From NCBI RefSeq assembly GCF_008929045.1, contig NZ_VFAH01000008.1, forward strand, positions 1 to 64,000: a stretch of 64,000 bases of DNA, read 5' to 3'. The notes below the pieces were generated by a model that saw nothing but the letters and a program-made list of their open reading frames with translations, had not been told where the DNA came from and searched no databases. Numbering within the stretch: the first letter of the stretch is position 1; every line of letters begins with the position of its first letter. This DNA comes from Noviherbaspirillum aerium (GTDB lineage: Bacteria; Pseudomonadota; Gammaproteobacteria; Burkholderiales; Burkholderiaceae_D). Of the stretch, positions 1-10,334 are shown piece by piece. The translations under genes were made by a program, and so were the position numbers.

Positions 1-693
1 TTCAAGATCTACCGTTACGATCCGGACAAGGACGCCAAGCCTTACATGCAGGATCTGACGGTGACGCTGCAGGACACCGACAAGATGCTGCTGGACGCGT
101 TGCAGCGCATCAAGGCCGATGTGGACGACTCGCTGGCGCTGCGGCGCTCCTGCCGGGAAGGCGTCTGCGGCTCGGACGCGATGAACATCAACGGCAAGAA
201 CGGGCTGGCCTGCACCACCAACCTCAACGAGCTGACCGAGCCGATCGTGCTGCGTCCGCTGCCGGGGCTGCCGGTGATCCGCGACCTGATCGTGGACATG
301 ACGCAGTTCTTCAAGCAGTACCACTCGATCAAGCCGTACCTGATCAACGAGACGATCCCGCCGGAGAAGGAGCGTCTGCAGACGCCGGCGGAGCGGGAAG
401 AGCTCGACGGGCTGTACGAGTGCATCCTGTGCGCATGCTGCTCGACGTCGTGTCCGTCGTTCTGGTGGAACCCGGACAAGTTCGTGGGACCGGCGGGTCT
501 GCTGCAGGCATATCGTTTCATTGCCGACAGCCGCGACCAGGCGACCAGCGAGCGCCTCGACAACCTCGAGGACCCGTACCGCCTGTTCCGCTGCCATACC
601 ATCATGAACTGCGTGGATGTCTGTCCGAAGGGACTGAATCCGACGCGTGCTATCGGCAAGATCAAGGAACTGATGGTCCGTCGTGCGGTATAA
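1..693 (+). CDS. sdhB: Succinate dehydrogenase iron-sulfur subunit (5' end missing)
   Basis: Electron-transfer subunit of succinate dehydrogenase (complex II, TCA cycle), carrying electrons from FAD in SdhA to the membrane quinone site. The frame is open from the first base, so the true start lies upstream; 230 residues are visible. All three cluster-binding segments are present: the [2Fe-2S] segment [13 protein letters not shown] followed by the Cys of NGLAC, then [12 protein letters not shown], and [14 protein letters not shown] for the [4Fe-4S] and [3Fe-4S] centres. Only the extreme N-terminus is missing. It is followed by sdhE and gltA, the usual betaproteobacterial order, so sdhC, sdhD and sdhA should lie just upstream. 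Confidence 0.97.
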   Translation, partial: FKIYRYDPDKDAKPYMQDLTVTLQDTDKMLLDALQRIKADVDDSLALRRSCREGVCGSDAMNINGKNGLACTTNLNELTEPIVLRPLPGLPVIRDLIVDMTQFFKQYHSIKPYLINETIPPEKERLQTPAEREELDGLYECILCACCSTSCPSFWWNPDKFVGPAGLLQAYRFIADSRDQATSERLDNLEDPYRLFRCHTIMNCVDVCPKGLNPTRAIGKIKELMVRRAV

Positions 694-707
694 ATAGCAT
701 CTGCAGG

Positions 708-737
708 GGCGGAGGCAGGCTTGCTTCCGCCTTATTT
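708..737 (+). terminator. Hairpin between sdhB and sdhE, terminator or attenuator
   Basis: GGCGGAGGCA (708-717) pairs with TGCTTCCGCC (722-731), with one G-T wobble, around a GGCT loop, followed by TTATTT. The T tract is interrupted, so it may end only part of the sdh transcripts or protect their 3' ends, leaving sdhE partly co-transcribed. Confidence 0.5.
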
Positions 738-803
738 CATGAGTCCATTGTCCTTGCCGCAAGCAGGGCAGTAGGCTGATGAAATAGAGTGAACGGGAAA
801 TCC

Positions 804-1073
804 ATGTCCGACAATCATCAATCCGATCCGGTGAAACGTGCGCGCCTGCGCTGGCGGGCGCGTCGCGGCTTGCTGGAAAACGACCTCATCGTGACGCGTT
901 TTCTGGATGAGCATGAAGCGAGCTTGACCGACGAAGAGGTCGATGCCTTCTCCAGGCTGATGGAACTGTCGGACAATGAATTAATGGACTTGCTTTTGGC
1001 GCGCAAGGAACCCGTGGGCGAAGCGGATCTTCCGCACGTCCATGCGTTGCTGGCGAGACTGCGCGCAGCCTGA
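804..1073 (+). CDS. sdhE: FAD assembly factor SdhE (YgfY / SDH5 family)
   Basis: Small soluble protein that promotes covalent FAD attachment to SdhA. The family signature RGxxE is present as RGLLE at residues 21-25, in a basic N-terminal helix followed by an acidic helical half; the 89-residue length is typical. I chose the ATG at 804; a GTG five codons upstream (789) is in frame but adds nothing conserved. The position between sdhB and gltA agrees with the role. Confidence 0.9.
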   Translation: MSDNHQSDPVKRARLRWRARRGLLENDLIVTRFLDEHEASLTDEEVDAFSRLMELSDNELMDLLLARKEPVGEADLPHVHALLARLRAA

Positions 1074-1271
1074 GAACAACCGGGAAAAGGTTGAAGCAGG
1101 CGTGGAGTGTCCGGCGGACTGGTGCCGGAACTGGCTGTTGTGATGCCGCGGAGCTGGCGATGTTCGCGACATGCAATGGCCAGGGCAAGGCGATGCCTGT
1201 GCTGACGGAGGCTCCTGAAACTTCGGTTTTTTTTACAATCGACTCACCCCTCCTCACTAGAAGGAAGAGAC

Positions 1272-2585
1272 ATGACTAACTCAGAAACCAAAGCAACCCT
1301 TTCGTTCTCCGACGGCTCGCCGTCGCTGGACATGCCCATCTACAAAGGCACCATCGGCCCGGACGTCATCGACATCCGCAAGCTGTACGGCGCCACGGGC
1401 AAGTTCACCTATGACCCGGGTTTCATGTCCACGGCAGCCTGCAACTCCTCGATCACCTACATCGACGGCGACAAGGGCGAACTGCTGTATCGCGGCTATC
1501 CGATCGAGCAACTCGCGGTCAATTGCGACTTCCTCGAGACTTGCTACCTGCTCATGAACGGCGAACTGCCGAATGCCGGACAGAAGCAGAACTTCGTCGA
1601 CACCGTCACCAAGCACACCATGGTGCACGAGCAGATGCAATTCTTCTTCCGCGGCTTCCGTCGCGATGCGCACCCGATGTCGGTCCTGGTCGGCACCGTC
1701 GGCGCGCTGTCGTCCTTCTATCATGATTCGCTCGACATCAACGACCCGCATCACCGCGAAGTGTCCGCGATCCGCCTGATCGCCAAGCTGCCGACCCTGG
1801 TCGCCATGGCCTACAAGTATTCCGTCGGCCAGCCGTTCGTCTATCCGCGCAATGACCTGTCCTATTCGGCCAACTTCATGCGCATGATGTTCTCGAACCC
1901 GTGCGAAGAGTACAAGGTCAACGACGTGCTGGTGCGCGCGCTCGACCGCATCCTCATCCTGCACGCGGATCACGAACAGAATGCATCGACATCGACCGTC
2001 CGTCTGGCCGGTTCGTCGGGCGCCAACCCGTTCGCCTGTATCGCGGCCGGCATCGCCTGCCTCTGGGGCCCGGCCCACGGCGGCGCGAACGAAGCGGCGC
2101 TGACCATGCTGCAGGACATCCAGAAGCAGGGCGGCGTCGAGCGCATCGGCGAGTTCATCGCCAAGGTCAAGGACAAGGATTCCAATGTCAAGCTGATGGG
2201 CTTCGGTCACCGCGTCTACAAGAACTACGATCCGCGCGCCAAGCTGATGCGCGAAACCTGCCATGAAGTGCTGAACGAACTCGGCCTGCATGACGATCCG
2301 CTGTTCAAGCTGGCGATGGCCCTCGAGAAGATTGCGCTGGAAGACGATTACTTCGTGCAGCGCAAGCTCTACCCGAACGTCGACTTCTACTCCGGCATCG
2401 TCCAGTCCGCGCTCGGCATCCCGGTTTCGCTGTTCACCGGTATCTTTGCGATGGCCCGTACCGTCGGCTGGATCGCCCAGTGGAACGAGATGATCTCCGA
2501 TCCGGAGCAGAAGATCGGCCGTCCGCGCCAGCTGTTCGTCGGCTCTCCGCGCCGCGACGTGCCTGCCATGGCTCAGCGCGGCTGA
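1272..2585 (+). CDS. gltA: Citrate synthase, type II (hexameric class)
   Basis: Condenses acetyl-CoA with oxaloacetate to citrate, the entry step of the TCA cycle. At 437 residues it has the length of the large Gram-negative enzymes. Active-site segments are visible: [19 protein letters not shown], the second catalytic His in [14 protein letters not shown], and the catalytic Asp in YPNVDFYSG near the C-terminus. The ATG follows AGGAAGAGAC, a good ribosome site. About 200 bp of non-coding DNA separates it from sdhE, so it probably has its own promoter, and a strong terminator follows. Confidence 0.98.
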   Translation: MTNSETKATLSFSDGSPSLDMPIYKGTIGPDVIDIRKLYGATGKFTYDPGFMSTAACNSSITYIDGDKGELLYRGYPIEQLAVNCDFLETCYLLMNGELPNAGQKQNFVDTVTKHTMVHEQMQFFFRGFRRDAHPMSVLVGTVGALSSFYHDSLDINDPHHREVSAIRLIAKLPTLVAMAYKYSVGQPFVYPRNDLSYSANFMRMMFSNPCEEYKVNDVLVRALDRILILHADHEQNASTSTVRLAGSSGANPFACIAAGIACLWGPAHGGANEAALTMLQDIQKQGGVERIGEFIAKVKDKDSNVKLMGFGHRVYKNYDPRAKLMRETCHEVLNELGLHDDPLFKLAMALEKIALEDDYFVQRKLYPNVDFYSGIVQSALGIPVSLFTGIFAMARTVGWIAQWNEMISDPEQKIGRPRQLFVGSPRRDVPAMAQRG

Positions 2586-2613
2586 TCAGCCTGATCGGCA
2601 TCCGTGCCAGTGC

Positions 2614-2642
2614 AAAGGCGAGCTTCCGGGCTCGCCTTTTTT
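2614..2642 (+). terminator. Rho-independent terminator after gltA
   Basis: AAAGGCGAGC (2614-2623) pairs with GCTCGCCTTT (2630-2639) around a six-base loop, and the descending arm runs into six T (2637-2642). It lies 28 bp after the gltA stop, separating gltA from the odh operon. Confidence 0.92.
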
Positions 2643-2903
2643 GTTACCGGATCAAGTATCCGATCACGGCGGCGGGGCAGGGAAGCATCGTCGGCCGACA
2701 TTCTTACGACAAGGCATCAATGACCATATTGGCGACTAGAGTTCTATGCTATGCTAGCGTTTCCAAAAAATGGTACCACCTCAGGTCGTCACGCAGCCCT
2801 TCCCCCACAACTTGATGTGCGATCCGCTAACCGGTCAGGCCGTGTCGCGGAAGGTTATATAAACCCGCTAATCTCGCGAAACGCGAAGAAAGGTGAGCAA
2901 GAT

Positions 2904-5756
2904 ATGCAGCAGTACTTCTCCAATTCCTATCTTTTTGGAGGCAACGCACCGTACGTGGAAGAATTGTACGAAGCGTACCTCAACAATCCCGGCTCCGTGC
3001 CCGACAACTGGCGTGCATACTTTGATGCCATGCAGCACGTGCCTGCCGTTGACGGTTCGACCAAGCCCGACGTTGCACACGCACCCGTGATCGCCTCCTT
3101 CGCCGAACGTGCGAAACAGGGTCCCATCCGTACTGTCGTTGCCTCGCAAGACGTGGAAATGGGCCGCAAGCGCGTCGCTGCCACGCAGCTGATCGCCGCC
3201 TACCGCTTCCTTGGCAACCGCTGGGCCAACCTCGATCCGCTGCAGCGCCAGGAACGTCCAGGGATCCCGGAACTGGACCCGAGCTTCTACGGTTTCACCG
3301 ATGCTGACATGGACATCGTGTTCAACATCAGCAATACCTACTTCGGCCAGGAAACCGCCACGCTGCGCGATCTGCTGCAAGCCTTGCGCGACACCTACTG
3401 CCGCTCCATCGGCGCCGAGTTCATGTACATCAGCGATCCTGCGCAGAAGCGCTGGCTGCAGGAGCGCTTGGAGTCCGTTCGTTCGACACCCAGCTTCACC
3501 GCTGAAAAGAAAAAGCACATCCTCGACCGCCTGACTGCGGCCGAAGGCCTCGAACGCTATCTGCATACCCGCTATGTCGGCCAGAAGCGCTTCTCGCTCG
3601 AAGGCGGCGAAAGCTTCATCGCCTCGCTCGACGAATCGATCCAGCGCGCGGGCGAAAGGGGCATCCAGGAAATCGTCATCGGCATGGCGCACCGCGGCCG
3701 CCTCAACGTTCTGGTCAACACCCTCGGCAAGATGCCGCAGGACCTGTTCGCCGAATTCGAAGGCAAGCACGCTGACGATCTGCCTGCCGGAGACGTCAAG
3801 TATCACCAGGGCTTCTCGTCCGACATCTCCACCCGCGGCGGCCCGATCCACCTGTCGCTCGCATTCAACCCGTCCCACCTCGAGATCGTCAATCCGGTCG
3901 TGGAAGGTTCGGTCAAGGCCCGCATGGAGCGCCGCGGCGACAAGGACGGCTCGCAGGTCATGCCTATCCTGGTTCACGGCGATGCGGCGTTTGCCGGCCA
4001 GGGTGTGGTCATGGAAACGCTGAACCTCGCGCAGACCCGCGGCTACGGCACCGGCGGCACGCTGCATATCGTGATCAACAACCAGATCGGTTTCACCACC
4101 TCCGATCCCCGCGATTCACGCTCGACACTGTATTGCTCCGACGTCGTCAAGATGATCGAAGCGCCGGTGCTGCACGTGAACGGCGACGATCCGGAAGCCG
4201 TCGTGTTTGCCACGCAGATCGCTCTCGATTTCCGTCTCGAGTTCAAGAAGGATATCGTTGTCGACATCATCTGCTTCCGCAAACTCGGCCACAACGAGCA
4301 GGACACGCCTGCGCTGACCCAGCCGCTGATGTACAAGAAGATCGGCCAGCATCCGGGCACCCGCAAGCTGTACGCCGACAAGCTGTCCACGCAGGGCACC
4401 ATCGCCGCGGAAACCGGCGATGCGATGGTCAAGGCGTATCGCGACGCAATGGACGCTGGCAAGCATACCGTCGATCCGGTCATCTCCAACTTCAAGAGCA
4501 AGTATGCGGTTGACTGGATGCCTTTCCTCAACCGCAAGTGGACCGATGCGGCCGATACCGCCGTGCCGCTGGCCGAGCTCAAGCGCCTGGCCGAGCGCAT
4601 CACCAAGGTGCCGGAAGACTTCAAGGTGCACCCGCTAGTCGAAAAGGTGCTGGGCGACCGCGCCGCGATGGGCCGCGGTGAACTGAATCTCGACTGGGGC
4701 ATGGGCGAGCATCTAGCCTACGCATCGCTGGTCGCTTCCGGTTATGCGGTTCGCCTGACAGGCCAGGACGCAGGCCGCGGTACCTTCGTGCATCGTCACG
4801 CCGTGCTGCACGACCAGAAGCGCGAGCGCTGGGATGCCGGCACCTACCTGCCGCTGCAGAACGTGTCCGAAAACCAGGCGCCGTTCAACGTCATCGACTC
4901 CGTGCTGTCGGAAGAAGCTGTTCTCGGCTTCGAGTACGGCTATTCGACCGCGGAACCGAACACGCTCACCATCTGGGAAGCCCAGTTCGGCGACTTCGCC
5001 AACGGCGCCCAGGTCGTCATCGACCAGTTCATCAGCTCCGGCGAAGTGAAGTGGGGCCGTGCCTCGGGTCTCGTCATGATGCTGCCGCACGGTTACGAAG
5101 GCCAGGGTCCGGAGCATTCTTCCGCCCGCCTCGAGCGCTATCTGCAGCTGTGCGCCGACAACAACATGCAGGTGGTCCAGCCGACCACGGCCGCGCAGAT
5201 CTTCCATCTGCTGCGCCGCCAGATGATCCGCCTGTTCCGCAAGCCGCTGGTCATCATGACGCCGAAGTCGCTGCTGCGTAACAAGGATGCCGGCTCGCCG
5301 CTGTCCGAACTGGCCAAGGGCTCGTTCCAGACCGTCATCGGCGAAGTCGATGAGAAGATCGATCCGAAGAAGGTCAAGCGCGTACTCGCCTGCTCGGGCA
5401 AGGTCTATTACGACCTGGTCAACGCACGCAAGGAGCGCGGTGTTTCCGACGTGGCGATCGTGCGTGTCGAACAGCTGTACCCGTTCCCGCACAAGGCTTT
5501 CGCTGCCGAGCTGGGCAAGTTCCCGAACTTTGCCGAACTGGTATGGGTGCAGGACGAGCCGCAGAATCAGGGCCCGTGGTTCCAGATCCAGCACAACATC
5601 TTCGAGAACCTCGAAGACGGCCAGAAGCTTGCGTACGCAGGCCGCCCGGCCAGCGCATCGCCTGCCGTCGGTTATTACGACAAGCACTATGCGCAGCAGA
5701 AGGCATTGATCGACACCGCGTTCTCGAAGCTCAAGGGCTTCGTGCTGACCAAATAA
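2904..5756 (+). CDS. sucA: 2-oxoglutarate dehydrogenase E1 component
   Basis: Thiamine-diphosphate-dependent decarboxylase of the 2-oxoglutarate dehydrogenase complex, making succinyl groups for E2. From the ATG at 2904, preceded by AGGTGAGCAAGAT, the protein has 950 residues, close to the usual 930-950. It begins MQQYFSNSYLFGGN, the typical N-terminal segment for docking to E2. The GMAHRGRLNVL motif and the C-terminal transketolase-like domain (LPHGYEGQGPEHSSARLERYLQ) are intact. The frame is open for 51 codons upstream, but that stretch has no family similarity and lacks a ribosome site. First gene of a three-gene odh operon. Confidence 0.98.
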   Translation: MQQYFSNSYLFGGNAPYVEELYEAYLNNPGSVPDNWRAYFDAMQHVPAVDGSTKPDVAHAPVIASFAERAKQGPIRTVVASQDVEMGRKRVAATQLIAAYRFLGNRWANLDPLQRQERPGIPELDPSFYGFTDADMDIVFNISNTYFGQETATLRDLLQALRDTYCRSIGAEFMYISDPAQKRWLQERLESVRSTPSFTAEKKKHILDRLTAAEGLERYLHTRYVGQKRFSLEGGESFIASLDESIQRAGERGIQEIVIGMAHRGRLNVLVNTLGKMPQDLFAEFEGKHADDLPAGDVKYHQGFSSDISTRGGPIHLSLAFNPSHLEIVNPVVEGSVKARMERRGDKDGSQVMPILVHGDAAFAGQGVVMETLNLAQTRGYGTGGTLHIVINNQIGFTTSDPRDSRSTLYCSDVVKMIEAPVLHVNGDDPEAVVFATQIALDFRLEFKKDIVVDIICFRKLGHNEQDTPALTQPLMYKKIGQHPGTRKLYADKLSTQGTIAAETGDAMVKAYRDAMDAGKHTVDPVISNFKSKYAVDWMPFLNRKWTDAADTAVPLAELKRLAERITKVPEDFKVHPLVEKVLGDRAAMGRGELNLDWGMGEHLAYASLVASGYAVRLTGQDAGRGTFVHRHAVLHDQKRERWDAGTYLPLQNVSENQAPFNVIDSVLSEEAVLGFEYGYSTAEPNTLTIWEAQFGDFANGAQVVIDQFISSGEVKWGRASGLVMMLPHGYEGQGPEHSSARLERYLQLCADNNMQVVQPTTAAQIFHLLRRQMIRLFRKPLVIMTPKSLLRNKDAGSPLSELAKGSFQTVIGEVDEKIDPKKVKRVLACSGKVYYDLVNARKERGVSDVAIVRVEQLYPFPHKAFAAELGKFPNFAELVWVQDEPQNQGPWFQIQHNIFENLEDGQKLAYAGRPASASPAVGYYDKHYAQQKALIDTAFSKLKGFVLTK

Positions 5757-5763
5757 AGACCCG

Positions 5764-5790
5764 TCGGCGCGCTAGAAGCTGGCGCGCCGA
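5764..5790 (+). other. Intergenic hairpin between E1 and E2 genes
   Basis: TCGGCGCGC (5764-5772) and GCGCGCCGA (5782-5790) form a perfect nine-base GC-rich stem with no T tract. It is not a normal terminator. It may stabilise or mark a processing point in the odh mRNA, so the two coding parts can differ in abundance; that role is inferred. Confidence 0.55.
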
Positions 5791-5816
5791 TCGAACACAC
5801 CGAAACGGAGAGTTAC

Positions 5817-7109
5817 ATGGCAATTATTGAAGTAAAAGTTCCGCAACTGTCGGAATCCGTCGCAGAAGCGACCCTGCTGGCCTGGCACAAGAAGGTCGGC
5901 GAAGCCGTCACCCGCGATGAGAATCTGATCGACATCGAGACTGACAAGGTCGTTCTCGAGCTGCCGGCACCGGATGGCGGCGTCATCGTCGAAGTCATCA
6001 AGGGCGACGGCAGCACCGTCGTCGCAGGCGAAGTGATCGCCAAGCTGGATACCGAAGCAAGCGCAGGCACTGTTGCCGCTCCTGCCGCCGCGCCGGCACC
6101 GGCGACCACGCCGTCCGCCGCCGCCGCTCAGGCTTCGGGTGATCCGGTTGCCGCCGCCATTTCGGCACTGGCATCGAACGCCTCTGCCGGCGTTGCAATG
6201 CCCGCAGCTGCCAAGATGCTGGCAGACAACAACATGTCGGCCGCGCAAGTTTCCGGCACCGGCCGCGACGGCCGCGTGACCAAGGGCGACGTGATCAATG
6301 CGCTCGAAACCAAACCCGCCGCGGCTCCCGCGCCGGCAGCCGCACCCGCCGCCGCGCCGAAGCCGGCACTGCAGCAGGTGGCCGCTCCCGCGGCGCCGAA
6401 TCTCGGCAACCGTCCGGAAGAGCGCGTGCCGATGAGCCGCCTGCGCGCACGTATCGCCGAGCGCCTGCTGCAGTCGCAGTCGACAAACGCGATCCTGACG
6501 ACATTCAATGAAGTCAACATGCAGCCGGTCATGGACCTGCGCAACAAGTACAAGGACAAGTTCGAGAAGGAGCACGGCGTCAAGCTCGGCTTCATGTCCT
6601 TCTTCGTCAAGGCTGCCGTTGCCGCGCTGAAGAAGTACCCGATCCTGAATGCGTCCGTCGACGGCAACGATATTGTCTACCACGGCTATTTCGACATCGG
6701 TATCGCAGTCGGTTCTCCTCGCGGCCTGGTCGTGCCTATCCTGCGCGATGTGGACCAGATGACGATTGCCGAAATCGAGAAGAAGATCGCCGAATTCGGC
6801 GTCAAGGCCAAGGACGGCAAGCTGACCCTGGATGAACTGACCGGCGGCACATTCTCGATCTCCAACGGCGGCGTGTTCGGTTCGATGCTGTCGACACCGA
6901 TCATCAACCCGCCGCAGTCGGCGATCCTGGGCGTGCACGCCACCAAGGAGCGTCCGGTTGTCGAAAACGGCCAGATCGTGATCCGTCCGATCAACTACCT
7001 GGCCATGTCCTACGACCACCGCATCATCGACGGCCGCGAAGCCGTGCTGGGCCTGGTCGCGATGAAGGAAGCGCTGGAAGATCCGGCCCGCCTCCTGCTC
7101 GACCTCTAA
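5817..7109 (+). CDS. sucB: Dihydrolipoamide succinyltransferase (E2 of 2-oxoglutarate dehydrogenase)
   Basis: Core of the 2-oxoglutarate dehydrogenase complex; transfers the succinyl group from lipoate to CoA. Domains in order: one lipoyl domain (about 1-77) with the lipoylated Lys44 in ETDKVVLE; an Ala/Pro linker; a peripheral subunit-binding domain (about 125-165, [12 protein letters not shown]...GRVTKGDV); a second Ala/Pro linker; and a catalytic domain (about 200-430) ending with the active-site motif HRIIDG (His401, Asp405). The length of 430 is typical. The ATG follows CGGAGAGTTAC. It shares an operon with sucA and lpdA. Confidence 0.98.
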   Translation: MAIIEVKVPQLSESVAEATLLAWHKKVGEAVTRDENLIDIETDKVVLELPAPDGGVIVEVIKGDGSTVVAGEVIAKLDTEASAGTVAAPAAAPAPATTPSAAAAQASGDPVAAAISALASNASAGVAMPAAAKMLADNNMSAAQVSGTGRDGRVTKGDVINALETKPAAAPAPAAAPAAAPKPALQQVAAPAAPNLGNRPEERVPMSRLRARIAERLLQSQSTNAILTTFNEVNMQPVMDLRNKYKDKFEKEHGVKLGFMSFFVKAAVAALKKYPILNASVDGNDIVYHGYFDIGIAVGSPRGLVVPILRDVDQMTIAEIEKKIAEFGVKAKDGKLTLDELTGGTFSISNGGVFGSMLSTPIINPPQSAILGVHATKERPVVENGQIVIRPINYLAMSYDHRIIDGREAVLGLVAMKEALEDPARLLLDL

Positions 7110-7132
7110 GACTCACGCTAGACGCACACGGA

Positions 7133-7154
7133 ACACGGAGCTTCCGCTCCGTGT
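7133..7154 (+). other. Intergenic hairpin between E2 and E3 genes
   Basis: ACACGGAGC (7133-7141) and GCTCCGTGT (7146-7154) make a nine-base perfect stem with a TTCC tetraloop. The following sequence is not T-rich, so termination is unlikely. This is the second such hairpin within the same operon. Confidence 0.55.
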
Positions 7155-7188
7155 GCGTTGTCCATCCTGCGGATAATAGGTTACGTAT

Positions 7189-8616
7189 ATGTCGAAAAAT
7201 TTTGATGTGGTTGTTATCGGTGGCGGCCCCGGCGGCTATGTCGCGGCGATTCGCGCCGCCCAGCTCGGCTTCAGCGCGGCTTGCATTGATGAGTGGAAAA
7301 ATGCCAAGAACGGTCCGGCACCCGGCGGCACATGCACCAACGTCGGCTGCATTCCCTCGAAGGCGCTGTTGCAGTCTTCCGAGCATTATGAGCATGCGGG
7401 TCATGCCTTCGCCGACCACGGGATTGAAGTTAAGGGCCTGAACCTGAACCTCGGCCAGATGCTTTCGCGCAAGGACGCGATCGTCAAGCAGAACAATGAC
7501 GGCATCCTGTATCTCTTCAAGAAAAACAAGGTCACTTTCTTCCATGGACGCGGTTCCTTCGTCAAGGCCGGCGGTGACGGTTACGAAATCAAGGTCGCCG
7601 GTGCAACGGAAGAGACCATTACCGGCAAGCACATCATCCTGGCGACAGGATCCAACCCGCGGGCATTGGCGGACGCACCGTTCGACGAGAAGCTGATTCT
7701 GTCGAATACCGGTGCCCTGGCGATCGATGCGGTGCCGAAGAAGCTCGGCGTCATCGGCGCGGGCGTGATCGGCCTGGAAATGGGCAGCGTATGGCGCCGT
7801 GTCGGCGCGGACGTGACCGTGCTGGAAGCACTGCCGGGATTCCTGTCCGCCGTCGATGAACAGATCGCCAAGGAAGCGTTCAAGCTCTTCACGAAACAGG
7901 GTCTGTCGATCAACCTCGGCGTCAAGATCGGTGCCATTACCCCTGGCAAGAAGGACGTCACGGTCGAGTACACCGACGACAAGGGCAATGCGCAGAAGGC
8001 AGTGTTCGACAAGCTCATCGTGTCCATCGGCCGTGTGCCGAACACCATCGGCCTCAACGGTGAAGGCGTTGGACTGAAGCTCGACGAGCGCGGCTTCATT
8101 GCCGTCGACGGCGACTGCAAGACCAACCTGCCGAACGTTTGGGCAGTAGGCGATGTCGTGCGCGGTCCGATGCTGGCCCACAAGGCGGAAGAAGAGGGTG
8201 TTGCCGTGGCGGAACGCATTGCAGGACAACATGGTCACGTGAACTTCAATACAATTCCCTGGGTCATATATACATCTCCGGAAATTGCCTGGGTCGGCAA
8301 AACCGAACAGCAGCTCAAGGCCGAAGGCATCGCCTACAAGGCCGGCACCTTCCCGTTCATGGCCAATGGCCGCGCCCGTGCGCTCGGAGATACCTCAGGC
8401 ATGGTGAAGTTCCTGGCCGATGCCAAGAGTGACGAAATCCTCGGTGTGCACATCGTCGGCCCGATGGCCTCGGAACTGATTTCCGAAGCGGTCGTGGCGA
8501 TGGAATTCCGCGCATCGTCGGAAGACATCGCCCGCATCTGCCATGCACATCCTTCGCTGTCTGAGGCGACTAAGGAGGCTGCTCTCGCAGTCGACAAGCG
8601 TTCGCTCAACTTCTAA
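7189..8616 (+). CDS. lpdA: Dihydrolipoamide dehydrogenase (E3)
   Basis: FAD enzyme that re-oxidises dihydrolipoamide on E2 with NAD+. Visible are the FAD-binding GGGPGG (11-16), the redox-active disulfide Cys49/Cys54 in [13 protein letters not shown], a second dinucleotide motif in [16 protein letters not shown], and the C-terminal His454-Glu459 dyad in HAHPSLSEA that protonates the active site. At 475 residues it is normal for the family. It lies in the odh operon, so it probably serves 2-oxoglutarate dehydrogenase first; whether it also serves pyruvate dehydrogenase cannot be seen here. Confidence 0.98.
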   Translation: MSKNFDVVVIGGGPGGYVAAIRAAQLGFSAACIDEWKNAKNGPAPGGTCTNVGCIPSKALLQSSEHYEHAGHAFADHGIEVKGLNLNLGQMLSRKDAIVKQNNDGILYLFKKNKVTFFHGRGSFVKAGGDGYEIKVAGATEETITGKHIILATGSNPRALADAPFDEKLILSNTGALAIDAVPKKLGVIGAGVIGLEMGSVWRRVGADVTVLEALPGFLSAVDEQIAKEAFKLFTKQGLSINLGVKIGAITPGKKDVTVEYTDDKGNAQKAVFDKLIVSIGRVPNTIGLNGEGVGLKLDERGFIAVDGDCKTNLPNVWAVGDVVRGPMLAHKAEEEGVAVAERIAGQHGHVNFNTIPWVIYTSPEIAWVGKTEQQLKAEGIAYKAGTFPFMANGRARALGDTSGMVKFLADAKSDEILGVHIVGPMASELISEAVVAMEFRASSEDIARICHAHPSLSEATKEAALAVDKRSLNF

Positions 8617-8626
8617 GGAAACATCC

Positions 8627-9025
8627 ATGCGCCACCTGATCCTGTTGCTGCCGATTGCGCTTGCCGCGTGTGCCGCGACAGGATCCGGCGGCACCGCCAT
8701 TACGGTCGATGCCGCCAGCCGCGGCCAGGCTTTGGCCGGTGCGAATTGCATCGTGCAGACCGGCGCCGGAAGCTGGAATGTCACGACCCCGGCGACGGTG
8801 GAAGTGGGTGCGCCAAGCGGAGATCTCCGGGTGATATGCAACAAGGCTGGTTACCGTACCTCCGAAACCGTATATCGGCCATCCAATCCGCTCGGCTCCA
8901 GCGTCGGACTCGGCGCCGGCGGCGGTGGCGGCAATGTGGGAGTAGGGGTCGGCCTGAGCTTTCCGATCAGCCTCGGTGGTGGACGTTATCCGTCCAGCGT
9001 GACGGTCGAAATGAATCCGCAATAG
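8627..9025 (+). CDS. Small putative lipoprotein, Gly-rich C-terminus
   Basis: 132 residues. The start at 8627 is preceded by AAGGAAACATCC and gives a short lipoprotein signal ending at the lipobox LAAC (Cys15), so the mature protein should be membrane-anchored in the periplasm. The body has a short predicted beta-type domain (GQALAGANCIVQTGAGSWNVTTPATVEVG) of the kind found in proteins that display carboxypeptidase-regulatory-like folds, then a Gly-rich run (about 89-110). It starts 10 bp after lpdA, so it is likely read from the odh operon, and a terminator follows. The function is unknown. Confidence 0.8.
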   Translation: MRHLILLLPIALAACAATGSGGTAITVDAASRGQALAGANCIVQTGAGSWNVTTPATVEVGAPSGDLRVICNKAGYRTSETVYRPSNPLGSSVGLGAGGGGGNVGVGVGLSFPISLGGGRYPSSVTVEMNPQ

Positions 9026-9096
9026 CGGGCAGCTTGTCTGCAGGCTTGCAGCAGTTTGTTGTTGTGATGGCGGCGGGCAGCAGATGGGATACAGTA

Positions 9097-9123
9097 ATGG
9101 GCGAGCCGGTCTCGCCCATTTTT
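9097..9123 (+). terminator. Rho-independent terminator, end of the odh operon
   Basis: ATGGGCGAG (9097-9105) pairs with CTCGCCCAT (9111-9119) around CCGGT and is followed by TTTTT. It ends the transcript carrying lpdA and the small lipoprotein gene. Confidence 0.88.
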
Positions 9124-9202
9124 ACGTCGGGTTGACATGCGATGCGATTCGCTGCCAATGATGCGGCAGGAATGTGGCAGCGGAAATGAGTGAAAAGATC
9201 AT

Positions 9203-10300
9203 ATGAACGTCAGGGAGTTTTACGAGCACGCACTGGCCCAGCGCGGCTACCAGTCGGATGAGGCGCAGCAGCGCGCGGTAGCGCGTCTGCAGCAGGCCTA
9301 CGACGAATGGGTCGCGTACAAGTCGCAGCGCTCGAGCAAGCTGAAGCGGCTGATCAGCCGGCCGGCGGTGCCGCGCGGCGTCTATATGTGGGGCGGCGTC
9401 GGGCGCGGTAAATCCTTCCTGATGGACAGCTTCTATTCCGTGGTTCCGGTAGTGCGCAAGACCAGGCTGCATTTCCATGAATTCATGCGCGGAGTGCACC
9501 ATCAGCTGGACGATCTGAAAGGCGTCGCGGATCCGCTCGATGAAGTGGCGCGCAGAATCGCCAAAAAATACCGGCTCATCTGTTTCGATGAGTTTCATGT
9601 GTCCGATATTGCGGATGCCATGATTCTTTACAACCTCCTCAAGGCGCTGTTCGACAATGGAGTGTCTTTCATCATGACCTCCAACTACGTGCCGGATGCA
9701 CTCTATCCCGACGGCCTGCATCGCGATCGCATTCTGCCTGCCATCGGCCTCATCAAGGACAAGCTCGACGTATTGAACGTGGATGCGGGACTCGATTATC
9801 GGAAGCGGGCGCTGGAGCAGGTGGAGGCCTACCATACCCCGCTGAGCGCGGCGGCGAATGAAGCCTTGCGTACCGCGTTCGCGGGCATTGCCGAGACCAC
9901 CGACGAGGATACGCGGATTCACATCGAGGCACGGGAAATCCGGGCGTTGCGGCGGGCTGGCGGCGTGGTCTGGTTCGATTTCGCGACTTTGTGCGGAGGA
10001 CCGCGTTCGCAAAATGATTACCTTGAGCTTGCAAGCCGGTTTCATACCGTGATTCTCTCGGACATTCCCAAGATGTCGGCTTCGATGTCGTCCGAAGCCC
10101 GCCGCTTTACCTGGCTGATCGATGTATTCTATGACCACAAGGTAAAGCTGCTGATGTCGGCGGAGGTGGAGCCTGAACAGCTGTACACAGAAGGAATGCT
10201 CGCCAACGAATTCCATCGTACCGTGTCTCGTATCATCGAGATGCAGTCGTCGGAATACATGAACAGCGAGCGGCGCGATGTCGCTGGTTCCATTGCCTGA
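9203..10300 (+). CDS. zapE: Cell division ATPase ZapE (AFG1 family)
   Basis: AAA+-type ATPase of the AFG1/ZapE family, known in E. coli to act at the constricting Z-ring. Walker A is GGVGRGKS (64-71) and Walker B is LICFDEFHV (Asp129-Glu130), followed by the conserved ADAMILYNLL. The 365-residue length is typical. The ATG at 9203 gives MNVREFYEHALAQRGY, a normal family start. The downstream gene begins inside or just after its 3' end, suggesting a two-gene transcript. Confidence 0.93.
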   Translation: MNVREFYEHALAQRGYQSDEAQQRAVARLQQAYDEWVAYKSQRSSKLKRLISRPAVPRGVYMWGGVGRGKSFLMDSFYSVVPVVRKTRLHFHEFMRGVHHQLDDLKGVADPLDEVARRIAKKYRLICFDEFHVSDIADAMILYNLLKALFDNGVSFIMTSNYVPDALYPDGLHRDRILPAIGLIKDKLDVLNVDAGLDYRKRALEQVEAYHTPLSAAANEALRTAFAGIAETTDEDTRIHIEAREIRALRRAGGVVWFDFATLCGGPRSQNDYLELASRFHTVILSDIPKMSASMSSEARRFTWLIDVFYDHKVKLLMSAEVEPEQLYTEGMLANEFHRTVSRIIEMQSSEYMNSERRDVAGSIA

Positions 10301-10334
10301 CGACTGGCACCTTCCTACGAAAGAAGTGAAGCGG

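Noticed and set aside
2751-2903. Longer start for the 2-oxoglutarate dehydrogenase E1 gene
   Set aside because: The extra 51 codons have no conserved sequence, while the ATG at 2904 has a good ribosome site and gives the family N-terminus.
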